Positions 16,801-22,982 of a DNA stretch of 35,798 nucleotides are shown here, piece after piece. Positions within the stretch are counted from its first letter, which is position 1; each line of letters begins with the position of its first letter. The stretch covers positions 1 to 35,798 of the forward strand of contig JAFXMP010000245.1 of assembly GCA_017530275.1 (NCBI GenBank), written 5' to 3'. Under the pieces are notes generated by a model. The model saw only the letters and a program-made list of their open reading frames with translations. It did not search any database and was not told where the DNA came from. A program made the position numbers and the translations under genes. Origin of the DNA: Clostridia bacterium (GTDB taxonomy: Bacteria > Bacillota_A > Clostridia > Christensenellales > Aristaeellaceae).

Positions 16801-17534
16801 ACGGTCTGCACGTAACCGGTGTAATTATTGGGGCCCGAGGGCTGCTCGTCCGCCCGGGCGGAGGCCGCCGCGCCGAGGCTTATCAGCAGGGCCAGCAGGG
16901 CGCACAGGGCCTTGACGCCCTTCCCTTCGGGCTTTTCGTTCTTCTGTTCATGGCCGTTTTCCGGACCGCGGCCCCGTTTTTTCATCAGCCAGTGGAACAC
17001 GCGCAGGGCCAGATACAGCATGAGCAGGGTGACCAGCCGGTCCAGAAAATCGATATAAAATTCGCCCGCGATGATGCACAAAAACCAGGGCACGCCTTTT
17101 TCCTGCAAAAAGAGGATCACGCCGTCGCCCCAGAGATTGCTGGTCATGCCGCCGTAAAACAGCACGTTCAGCACCGTGGCGATGGCCGCGGAAAGCAGCG
17201 TGGCCGTGGACACCACGCTCATGGTGCCAAACAGGGTGTCCATTTTCCGCTTTTTCGCCGCGAAGCCCACGATCAGGCCCACGGTGGCCCCGGTGAGCCC
17301 GTAAATATAGGAAACGTGGTTTTTCATGCCGAAGAGCAGATTGCCCGCTATGCCCACGATGGCGCCGCACACCGGCCCCGCCGTGTAGGCGCACAGGGCG
17401 GTGCCGAAGCAGTCGAGCCACAGGGGCAGCTGAAAATGGTACGCGAATAACCGGAAGAAAAAGTTCAACATGATGCAGAACGCAATAAATAACGCAAACA
17501 GGGACAGCCTGATATTTTTGAATTTCATCTTCAT
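13896..17534 (-). CDS. Membrane sensor: N-terminal TM domain, beta-propeller, Y_Y_Y, HD-GYP phosphodiesterase
   Basis: A 1212-residue multi-domain protein. Residues 1-185 form a multi-pass membrane domain. A charged linker and a second hydrophobic segment (about 206-226) follow. Residues about 240-860 are two-component-regulator-type propeller blades (repeats such as GILWIGTYAGLYRYNG and GRLWIGTNDNGLS). About 870-935 is a Y_Y_Y-like domain, and about 950-973 a further TM helix leading to a cytosolic linker. About 1015-1180 is a canonical HD-GYP domain (HDIGKIGIPD, HHHERYDGRGYP, DAFDAMTANR, GTQFDP), the type that degrades cyclic-di-GMP. The C-terminus is a Lys/Glu/Pro tail. The propeller should face outside. 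It sits between two orphan solute-binding protein genes with gaps of 18 and 28 bp, which suggests ligand-bound partners act on the propeller. Confidence 0.9.
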   Translation of the reverse strand: MKMKFKNIRLSLFALFIAFCIMLNFFFRLFAYHFQLPLWLDCFGTALCAYTAGPVCGAIVGIAGNLLFGMKNHVSYIYGLTGATVGLIVGFAAKKRKMDTLFGTMSVVSTATLLSAAIATVLNVLFYGGMTSNLWGDGVILFLQEKGVPWFLCIIAGEFYIDFLDRLVTLLMLYLALRVFHWLMKKRGRGPENGHEQKNEKPEGKGVKALCALLALLISLGAAASARADEQPSGPNNYTGYVQTVYSSSNGLPCGEANDIAQTNDGILWIGTYAGLYRYNGREFQWMDNFESVRNVNCLYVDAEGRLWIGTNDNGLSICIREKIANVVDQDQGLPSNSVRSIIQSADGYYYVGTTSSMQVLTLNSGLKTESTLFEVNYADDVAADEKGHVAAVTSNGRLFLMKEGRILSSRQITNSQEVYKSCCFDARGRLLVGTTSNHIYIFDISEGYFEPAGMMICEGMTSLKDLSWLDNGELFVSADNGIGYLDRENVFHRINTNDFNNSIDNMLIDYQGNLWFTSSRLGLLRMAPSAFRDVYSTAGMARRVVNTIVKWQGAYYIGTDKGLDVVDGDCRAAIENDLTALLSGSRIRCMYVDKSDHLWVCTYGSGLMEVESDGTQYWYNAKSGSFGNRARLVTQLSDGTILAGGDTGISFIRDHAVQRSIGYAEGLINSMILTATEMEDGRLLVGTDGDGIAELRDGQVTRMITRSDGLSSEVILRTVKDKETGGLFIVTSNGLCYMDSEGSVRTLDNFPYFNNYDVWIRNENELFVMSSAGIFAVDRNELLSGKNDIQYDLLDSRRGLTSSLTANSWNYYDPDTDSLFLPCDTGVYVISPDRYDHGVHSYRMMVSSVKEDGEYVYMGDGNSILLSRSAYKIDLYPEVINYSIQDPLVGFYIEGFDTQWAVMPQSSLSTIVYTNLPSGSYTFHLAVMNSSRDAPIAERTYSLVKEKAFYDNPWFVIYMLAVLILAVSWFTWYIVRTQVQRTLDIQKRELALARQQIQMGNETIFAIAKAVDAKDERTSQHSQRVSQYSVMIARRLGLSEQDCESIRKAALMHDIGKIGIPDSILNKPAKLTDEEYAVMKSHTLRGAEILKDFTLIDHVVEGALHHHERYDGRGYPNGMKGEEIPLFARIIGVADAFDAMTANRVYRKQMDFSYVLGEIQKGRGTQFDPQMADILLQLIDEGQIDMNALYRPKEEPKEERKEEPKEEPKAQ
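13906..13953 (-). repeat. Four 12-bp tandem units at the 3' end of the HD-GYP gene
   Basis: Four consecutive 12-bp units, the first two identical (TTGGGTTCTTCT on the plus strand at 13906-13917 and 13918-13929), the next two diverged. On the coding strand they give a repeated acidic-basic EEPK-type tail. Being in frame, unit gain or loss would change tail length by four residues without a frameshift. Confidence 0.8.
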
Positions 17535-17562
17535 TCCCCCTTTGCCTGCCCGCGCGCCTTCT

Positions 17563-18489
17563 TTAGTATTTCTCGGCTGCCAGCAGGGCGGCGAGCTGTT
17601 CGTATTCGTTATACCAGGCCTGATACTGGCCGGAGGAAAGCACCTCGTCGATCACGCCGTTGACGAAATAGATCAGTTGCAGTTCGCCCTTGCGTCCGGC
17701 GATCCGGTCACCCTCGAACTGTTCCTCCAGATCGAATTGGATGCCCTCCGCCAGGGTCAGGCCGCAGGAGGGATGGTTCTGGATGTAGGCAAGGGCCGTT
17801 TCGATGTCCACCGTGGCGGCATCGGCCACGCCCTCCCGCACGGCGCCGTACACCTGCTGCATGGTGGAAAGCCGGCGGAATTCTTTATAGGCAAGCACAT
17901 GCTCCGCCGTCTGGCTTTCCTGGAGGGAGCCGCTTTGGGCCACGATCACCCGGCCGCTCAGGTCGTCAATGCTTTTGATCTCGTCCCGGTCGGCTTTGCG
18001 GATGAGCATGCCGCTGCTCACCGTGGTGCCGGAATAGTAATAGCCTTTGGAAAGCGTCGTCATCACCGCCCGGGAGGGGGTGTAGGCTAAGGCGGAAACG
18101 GCTAAATCACATTCGCCGTCCGCCACGGCGAACAGCACCCGGGAAAATTCCATGGGCACGATTTCTAATTCCACGCCCATGCGCTCCGCAATGAGCTTGG
18201 CCAATTCCACGTCCGCCCCCACGTACCGCTCCTGGCCCGTTTTGGAAGGATCAATAAATTCCTGGGGCGGGAAATAGGGCTCCATGGCCACCAGCAGCTT
18301 TCCCCGCAGGCGGATGCGCTCCAGGGCCCCTGCGGCATCCTCCGGGATGCCGTGGGATACGTCCATGGAATTATCTACGTAATTCCATTCGTTTTCCATA
18401 TAGATTTCTTCCGCTTCCTCCGCCGACACGGAGACGGAAAAACAAAGCAGCAGCGCAAAGAACCATAGAAACAGCATTTTATATTTCAC
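17563..18489 (-). CDS. Extracellular solute-binding protein, family 3
   Basis: A 308-residue amino-acid-type substrate-binding protein. The signal peptide ends near SVSVSA/EEAEE; there is no lipobox, so it is probably released or loosely held. The SBP_bac_3 pattern is clear: LRGKLLVAMEPYFPPQEF, GADVELAKLIAERMGVELEIV, DLAVSALAYTPSR, SIDDLSGRVIVAQSGSLQE. There is no ABC permease or ATPase next to it. The GTG at 18489 is chosen because GAGGTG lies 6 bp upstream and the signal peptide then starts properly; a longer start at 18540 would add 17 residues. It is the first gene of the sensor operon, 28 bp ahead of the HD-GYP gene, and may signal to it. Confidence 0.87.
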   Translation of the reverse strand: MKYKMLFLWFFALLLCFSVSVSAEEAEEIYMENEWNYVDNSMDVSHGIPEDAAGALERIRLRGKLLVAMEPYFPPQEFIDPSKTGQERYVGADVELAKLIAERMGVELEIVPMEFSRVLFAVADGECDLAVSALAYTPSRAVMTTLSKGYYYSGTTVSSGMLIRKADRDEIKSIDDLSGRVIVAQSGSLQESQTAEHVLAYKEFRRLSTMQQVYGAVREGVADAATVDIETALAYIQNHPSCGLTLAEGIQFDLEEQFEGDRIAGRKGELQLIYFVNGVIDEVLSSGQYQAWYNEYEQLAALLAAEKY

Positions 18490-18544
18490 AGCGTTCACCT
18501 CATCGCTTTGGTCGGCAAAAAAACCGAAAAAACGGCGCAAGTCT

Positions 18545-18568
18545 ATTATATCAGCATTCGTGAAAAAA
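18545..18568 (-). promoter_or_regulatory. Promoter of the sensor operon (extended -10)
   Basis: On the minus strand the sequence TGATATAAT gives a perfect -10 (TATAAT, 18550-18545) preceded by the extended-10 TG. The -35 region is poor (TAGCTT at 17-bp spacing), which fits an extended -10 promoter. It lies about 55 bp upstream of the solute-binding protein start. Confidence 0.55.
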
Positions 18569-18630
18569 AGCTACTATAAATGTGGACTTGATTACGATTT
18601 TGGATTTGGACGCCGAGAACGCCGAAAAAG

Positions 18631-18662
18631 AAAAAATAAAAAACGGGGGCCAAACCGGCCCC
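18631..18662 (-). terminator. Intrinsic terminator downstream of the SH3-protein gene
   Basis: Read on the minus strand, GGGGCC (18662-18657) pairs with GGCCCC (18651-18646) around loop GGTTT, followed by CGTTTTTTATTTTTTC. This is a good Rho-independent terminator, about 155 bp past the stop of the SH3-protein gene and upstream of the sensor-operon promoter. Confidence 0.75.
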
Positions 18663-18735
18663 ACGCTCAGATTGTCGATAAAGTCCCCCGGGGAAGTATG
18701 AAGAGGCCGCAGCCCCTTCATCAATAATCCGCAGG

Positions 18736-18803
18736 CGGCGGCGTGTACGCCGCCGAGGAGCGTCCATGCCGCAGCGTGTCGAAAATTCTTTTTCGACACG
18801 CTG
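18736..18803. repeat. Two perfect hairpins 3' of the SH3-protein gene
   Basis: CGGCGGCG at 18736-18743 pairs with CGCCGCCG at 18748-18755 (loop TGTA). CAGCGTGTCGAAAA at 18772-18785 pairs with its exact complement at 18790-18803 (loop TTCT), a perfect 14-bp stem. Neither has a T-run on the minus strand. They precede the real terminator at 18631-18662. No convincing gene lies in 18569-18816. Confidence 0.7.
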
Positions 18804-18816
18804 AACGGAACGGAGA

Positions 18817-20250
18817 TTACGGAAATTGCAGGTAGCGGCTCATGACGTAGCCGGTTTGGTTTTTGTATTTCACCATGGTCCAGCCCTCGCCCCGGAGCAG
18901 TACTTCCACCTTTTCCCCTTTGGAAAGAGTCCGCGCCACCACGGCGGTTTTGCCGGGCGCTTCCCGCATTTTTACGCGGGACGTGGTTTTGGCTGTGATA
19001 CCCAGGCTGTCCACGGGCTCCACCACGCCGTCGTTGTAGAGGGTGATCAGGCGTCCGCCGTCCGTCAGGCAGATCAGCTTGTCCGGGTAATCCTGCTCCG
19101 CGTCATGATGGCCCTCCACGCCGACGAGGGTGAGCTCCGTGCCGATGGGCAGGGTTTCTTCGCCCTGCCAGGAGGTACGGTACTGGTCGCCGCCGTTGCC
19201 CGCGTGCAGCAGATATTTTGTGCGGATGCGGGTACAGCCATTTTTTACCTGCTCCGCTGCCGCACCAAAGGCCAGATACTGCGTCTGCACCGCGCCGGAA
19301 TAAAACGTACCGTCCGTTTCGCCGGTGATATAGATAAAGGCCCAGTCATCGGTGCGGTTCACCACCTGCACCTTGGCTCCGGCGCACAGCTTGCAGTTCA
19401 CGGCGGCGTCCTTGCCGGCAAAGGAGCGCACGTTCAGCCGGTCCAAGAGCTTGCTGCTTTTGACCGTGGCGTACACCCGGCTGTGGTCGCCGTCGGGGTC
19501 TAAAAAGCGGGCTTCCAGGAAGCCGCCGCCCACCAGCTGCACCCAGTTTCCCATCGCGGCCAGCACCGTCACCTGCTCCCCGTCCCGGGCCTGCCAGTAA
19601 GAGCAGCTGTCGCTGTACCCGGTGGCGGAGCCGCCGCGCATGATCATCCCGCCGCCGGTATAAACGGTGCGGGTATCAGCGGTTTCAATGCCCCACAGTT
19701 CGTCGTTGGCCTGGGCGTAGGTAAGGGCTTGTACCTTCCGCAGGGCGGACCTGGGCATGAAGCCGGAAAGCGTGTAGCTGCCGAAATTCACATAGTAATC
19801 ATCCCCGAATTCGCCGCACACCAGGGCCAGGGTGCCGGGGGCGTGGCGGGCGTTCAGGTGCTTGTGGCCGGGGGTGGAATACAGGGGCGCGTCCTGCGCA
19901 TTCACTTCCGCCAGGAAGATTTGGCAGGGCATTTGCGCTTCCAGCGCCGGACTGTTGACGCTGCCCACATCCCATCCCTTGGGCAGTTTTTTTTCGGCCT
20001 TGCGCTGATTCAGCCATACGGTGTATTCCGCCGTGAGGGCGCAGCCATACAGGCCGTTGGTGGGCTCCAAATCCAGGCTGGAATTGAAGCCGTTGTACAG
20101 GACGCCCGCCTGCCTGTTGCCGCTGCTGGACGTGTAAACCGCGATGCCCCGTCCCTCCGCCGCCACCGTCAGGGGGTTCCACCCCGCCTGTGCGGGCAGA
20201 ACGGGCAGCAAAAGGGAAAGCAGCAGGGCCAAGGCAAGAAACTTTTTCAT
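18817..20250 (-). CDS. Secreted multi-SH3-domain protein
   Basis: A 477-residue exported protein. The signal peptide (KKFLALALLLSLLLPVLPAQAG) is clear. The body holds several bacterial SH3-like segments: a YYVNFGSYTLSGFMPRSAL unit, a LNVRSFAGKDAAV unit, and a C-terminal unit VKMREAPGKTAVVARTLSKG ending in GYVMSRYLQF. Such domains bind peptidoglycan or mediate surface contacts. No catalytic domain is visible, so an enzyme role is not claimed. The ATG at 20250 follows GGAGG at about 20260-20264. It is a single-gene unit with its own terminator, downstream of the metG terminator. Confidence 0.82.
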   Translation of the reverse strand: MKKFLALALLLSLLLPVLPAQAGWNPLTVAAEGRGIAVYTSSSGNRQAGVLYNGFNSSLDLEPTNGLYGCALTAEYTVWLNQRKAEKKLPKGWDVGSVNSPALEAQMPCQIFLAEVNAQDAPLYSTPGHKHLNARHAPGTLALVCGEFGDDYYVNFGSYTLSGFMPRSALRKVQALTYAQANDELWGIETADTRTVYTGGGMIMRGGSATGYSDSCSYWQARDGEQVTVLAAMGNWVQLVGGGFLEARFLDPDGDHSRVYATVKSSKLLDRLNVRSFAGKDAAVNCKLCAGAKVQVVNRTDDWAFIYITGETDGTFYSGAVQTQYLAFGAAAEQVKNGCTRIRTKYLLHAGNGGDQYRTSWQGEETLPIGTELTLVGVEGHHDAEQDYPDKLICLTDGGRLITLYNDGVVEPVDSLGITAKTTSRVKMREAPGKTAVVARTLSKGEKVEVLLRGEGWTMVKYKNQTGYVMSRYLQFP

Positions 20251-20331
20251 GGAAAACCCTCCTTGATTGTTCATTTCAATATCTATGACAATTCAAAAGA
20301 GCGTTTTGTTACACAATATAGCAATTTTGAT

Positions 20332-20363
20332 GAAAACACCCGGCATGAATGACCTGCCGGGCA
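20332..20363 (-). terminator. Intrinsic terminator downstream of metG
   Basis: On the minus strand, GCCCGGCA (20362-20355) pairs with TGCCGGGT (20345-20338), followed by GTTTTC. It lies about 110 bp past the metG stop, after the palindrome at 20413-20459, and upstream of the SH3-protein gene. Confidence 0.65.
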
Positions 20364-20412
20364 TTGAATTGAAACTTATTATATTCACAAGAGCGGCTTT
20401 CTCGGAAAGGGG

Positions 20413-20459
20413 TCTGGGGGAAACCGTTCTTTCGCCTCGAAAGAGCGGTTTCCCCCAGA
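20413..20459. repeat. 22-bp-stem palindrome, copy downstream of metG
   Basis: The left arm (20413-20434, beginning TCTGGGGGAAACCGTTC) pairs along all 22 positions (one G-U) with the right arm (20438-20459), leaving a 3-nt loop. The flanks GGCTTTCT and AGAAAAGCTC are also shared with the second copy at 22649-22695. Its edge is 10 bp from the metG stop codon. Confidence 0.85.
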
Positions 20460-20469
20460 AAAGCTCCAC

Positions 20470-22488
20470 TTAGCCGATCTCCGCGCCGTCGGGCATGATG
20501 GGATCGGCGGTGAGCAGGCGCAGGGTTTCGCTTCCGTCTTCATTCACCTTCGCGGCGGACAGCAGCATGCCCTGGCTTTCGATGCCCATGATCTTCCGGG
20601 GGGCCAAGTTGGCAAGCAGGATCAGCTTCTGGCCTACCAAATCCTCGGGATCGTGGAACTTGGCGATGCCGGAAAGCACCGTGCGTTCCTCATCGCCTAA
20701 GGACAGGCGGAATTTCAGCAGCTTTTCGCTCTTTTCCACCCGTTCGCAGGTGATCACGCGGGCCACCCGGAGCTTGATCTTCTCGAAATCGTCAAAGCCG
20801 ATGCAGCCCTCGGGGATCTCGACCTTCTTCTTTTCTTTCTTTTCGGGCTTCTGCTCCTTCTTTTCGGGCTGGGGAGCGGGCTTTTCTTCCTTCTTTTCCT
20901 CCTTGCCGCTCAGGGCCTCCAGTTCCTTTTTCACGTCGATGCGGGGGAACAGGGCTTCGCTCTTGCACACCTTGATTCCGGCGGGCAGCAGGCCGAAGGA
21001 AGAAAGAGAATCCCAGGTTTTCAGCTTTTCGTCCTGTACGCCCAGCTGTTCAAAGATGCGGGCGGGGGTGGAGGGCATGAAGGGCTGGATCAGCACGGCC
21101 ACGAAGCGCACGCACTCCGCTAAGGTCAAAAGCACATTTGCCAGCCGGTCCTTCTTTTCCGGGTCCTTGCCCAGCACCCAGGGCTGGGTCAGGTCGATGT
21201 ACTTGTTGCATTCGCCGATGACCTTCCAGATTTCGGCCAGGGCCTGGGAGAACTGGAGCTTGTCCATCTGCTCGGATACCAGGGCGGGCAGGGCGGCGCA
21301 GTGCTCTTTGAGGGGATTGTCCTGCGCTTCGTCCACGGCGTCCGTCCAGGCGGGGGTCACGCCGTCAAAGTATTTTTCGATCATGGCCACGGTGCGGGAC
21401 ACCAGATTGCCCAGGTCGTTGGCCAAATCGGCGTTCATGCGGGTCAGGAAGGATTCGTTTGTATAGTTTCCGTCCGCGCCGAAGGGCATTTCTCTCATGA
21501 GGTAATAACGCAGGCTGTCCACGCCGTAGCGGGCCACGATGGGCTGGGGATAGACTACGTTGCCCTTGGATTTGCTCATGCGGTCCGCGCCGAAGAGCAG
21601 CCAGCCGTGGCCGAACACCTGCTTGGGCAGGGGCAGGCCCAGGGCGTGGAGCATAATGGGCCAATAAATGGTGTGGAAGCGCACGATCTCCTTGCCCACC
21701 AGATGCACGTCGGCGGGCCAGTACTTCTGGAACAGCTCGTCGTGATCGGTGCCGTAGCCCAGGGCGGTGATGTAGTTGGACAGGGCGTCGATCCACACGT
21801 ATACGGTATGCTTTTCGTCAAAGTCCACCGGGATGCCCCACTTTACGCTGGTGCGGGAAACACACAGGTCCTGCAGGCCGGGCTTTAAGAAATTGTTGAG
21901 CATTTCGTTGGCGCGCTTGGCGGGCTGGATGAAATCGGGATGGGTCTCGATGTAATCGATCATCCAATCCTGATATTTGCTCATACGGAAGAAATAGCTT
22001 TCCTCCTTCATAGGCTGGCAGGGGCGGCCGCAGTCGGGGCACACCTTTTCCCCGTCCTTTTCCACAAGCTGGGTGGGGGTCCAGAAGCTTTCGCAGGGGG
22101 TACAGTACATGCCTTCGTACTCGGCCTTGTAGATGTCGCCCTGGTCGTAGAACCGGCGGAAGATTTTCTGCACGATCTTCGTGTGCCGCTCCTCGCTGGT
22201 GCGGATGAAATCGTCGTATTCGATGTTCATCAGCTTCCACAGCTCTTTTGTTTCGTCCACGATCTTGTCCACGTATTGGATGGGGGAAACGCCAGCCTCG
22301 GCGGCTTTCTTTTCGATCTTCTGGCCGTGCTCGTCGGTGCCGGTGAGGAAGTAAGTATCATACCCCTGCATCTTCTTGAAGCGGGTCATGGTGTCCGCTG
22401 CCACGGTGGTGTAGGTGTGGCCGATGGTCATGTTGCCCGAGGGGTAGTAAATGGGCGTGGTGATGTAGTAGGTCTTTTTGTCAGCCAT
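20470..22488 (-). CDS. metG: Methionine-tRNA ligase with C-terminal tRNA-binding domain
   Basis: A 672-residue class I synthetase that charges tRNA-Met. Seen: YYPSGNMTIGHTYT, with the HIGH-equivalent, a four-cysteine zinc knuckle (CTPC and CPDC pairs), the DRMSKSKGNVV signature loop, an anticodon-binding helical domain, then a Lys/Glu/Pro-rich linker (about residues 525-560) and a Trbp111/EMAP-like tRNA-binding OB domain (about 565-672). This long form is usual in Bacillota. The ATG at 22488 follows AGGAGAGG. Expression is predicted to be controlled by the T-box leader upstream, whose specifier codon is AUG. The gene is bracketed by two copies of a long palindrome. Confidence 0.97.
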   Translation of the reverse strand: MADKKTYYITTPIYYPSGNMTIGHTYTTVAADTMTRFKKMQGYDTYFLTGTDEHGQKIEKKAAEAGVSPIQYVDKIVDETKELWKLMNIEYDDFIRTSEERHTKIVQKIFRRFYDQGDIYKAEYEGMYCTPCESFWTPTQLVEKDGEKVCPDCGRPCQPMKEESYFFRMSKYQDWMIDYIETHPDFIQPAKRANEMLNNFLKPGLQDLCVSRTSVKWGIPVDFDEKHTVYVWIDALSNYITALGYGTDHDELFQKYWPADVHLVGKEIVRFHTIYWPIMLHALGLPLPKQVFGHGWLLFGADRMSKSKGNVVYPQPIVARYGVDSLRYYLMREMPFGADGNYTNESFLTRMNADLANDLGNLVSRTVAMIEKYFDGVTPAWTDAVDEAQDNPLKEHCAALPALVSEQMDKLQFSQALAEIWKVIGECNKYIDLTQPWVLGKDPEKKDRLANVLLTLAECVRFVAVLIQPFMPSTPARIFEQLGVQDEKLKTWDSLSSFGLLPAGIKVCKSEALFPRIDVKKELEALSGKEEKKEEKPAPQPEKKEQKPEKKEKKKVEIPEGCIGFDDFEKIKLRVARVITCERVEKSEKLLKFRLSLGDEERTVLSGIAKFHDPEDLVGQKLILLANLAPRKIMGIESQGMLLSAAKVNEDGSETLRLLTADPIMPDGAEIG

Positions 22489-22522
22489 GGGAAATCCTCT
22501 CCTTTTCTGCCTGATGCGGCGG

Positions 22523-22874
22523 ATATGAAAACCCCCGCACCGATTTGTCGATGCAGGGGCGTAAGATTACGCTGTACCACCCTGATTCGCGCATTGCCCG
22601 CCAGTAAGCGATATGGGGTCATCCCTTTATGGCTTTCTTGGAAGGGGGTCTGGGGGAAACCATTCTTTGGCCCCCAAAGAATGGTTTCCCCCAGAAAACT
22701 CATTCTCAAATGCGCCTTCATTGCGGCGGATATCGGCGCCGCCCGGCGGGGGCTGAACGTGCTTGCCCCCGCATGCTCCAGGGCCATGTTCCCCCGCCGT
22801 CCGCCGCCGCGCTTCCACCCTTCGCGGCTCTCTTGAGGCGACCTTGCCGGGTACTCTCCCTTTCCTCGCATGTA
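22523..22874 (-). promoter_or_regulatory. T-box riboswitch of metG, AUG specifier
   Basis: Read on the minus strand in order. AGTA box of the specifier loop at 22855-22852. Apical AGAGAGCCG hairpin region at 22833-22807. GAAC followed by the specifier ATG at 22787-22785. T-box proper CAGGGTGGTACAGCG at 22584-22570. Finally a terminator with a 12-bp stem (22560-22533) followed by TTTTC. The Met specifier matches the downstream metG gene. Uncharged tRNA-Met should bind and favour the antiterminator. The region between stem I and the T-box is occupied by the long palindrome at 22649-22695 instead of recognisable stems II/IIA. Confidence 0.9.
22649..22695. repeat. 22-bp-stem palindrome, copy inside the metG leader
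   Basis: The left arm (22649-22670, beginning TCTGGGGGAAACCATTC) pairs perfectly over 22 positions with the right arm (22674-22695), loop CCC. Compared with the copy at 20413-20459, the inner stem differs (CATTCTTTGG versus CGTTCTTTCG) with matching changes on the other arm. On transcription it would form a very stable hairpin in the middle of the T-box leader. Confidence 0.88.
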
Positions 22875-22880
22875 CTGTTT

Positions 22881-22909
22881 ATCTTACCCATTTTCTCTTG
22901 GATTGTCAA
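22881..22909 (-). promoter_or_regulatory. metG: Sigma-A promoter of metG
   Basis: On the minus strand TTGACA (22909-22904), 17-bp spacer, TAAGAT (22886-22881). Transcription should start near 22874, right at the 5' end of the T-box structure. It is back-to-back with the MATE gene promoter. Confidence 0.8.
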
Positions 22910-22916
22910 GCGATTC

Positions 22917-22945
22917 TTGCGTTTCTTGCCAAAATCCCTTATAAT
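22917..22945 (+). promoter_or_regulatory. Promoter of the MATE transporter gene
   Basis: TTGCGT (22917-22922), 17-bp spacer, perfect TATAAT (22940-22945). It lies 38 bp upstream of the MATE start codon and is divergent from the metG promoter with only 7 bp between the two -35 boxes. Confidence 0.65.
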
Positions 22946-22982
22946 GGCTGTTGCCCATTTTTCTGTGAAACGGAGGACTTGC

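Noticed and set aside
18551..18799. An 82-codon minus-strand frame after the SH3-protein gene
   Set aside because: It contains the terminator and hairpins, has no ribosome binding site and no protein-like pattern.
22629..22982. An N-terminal extension of the MATE transporter
   Set aside because: The frame is open, but it covers the metG leader palindrome and both promoters. The ATG at 22983 has a good ribosome binding site and a standard N-terminus.
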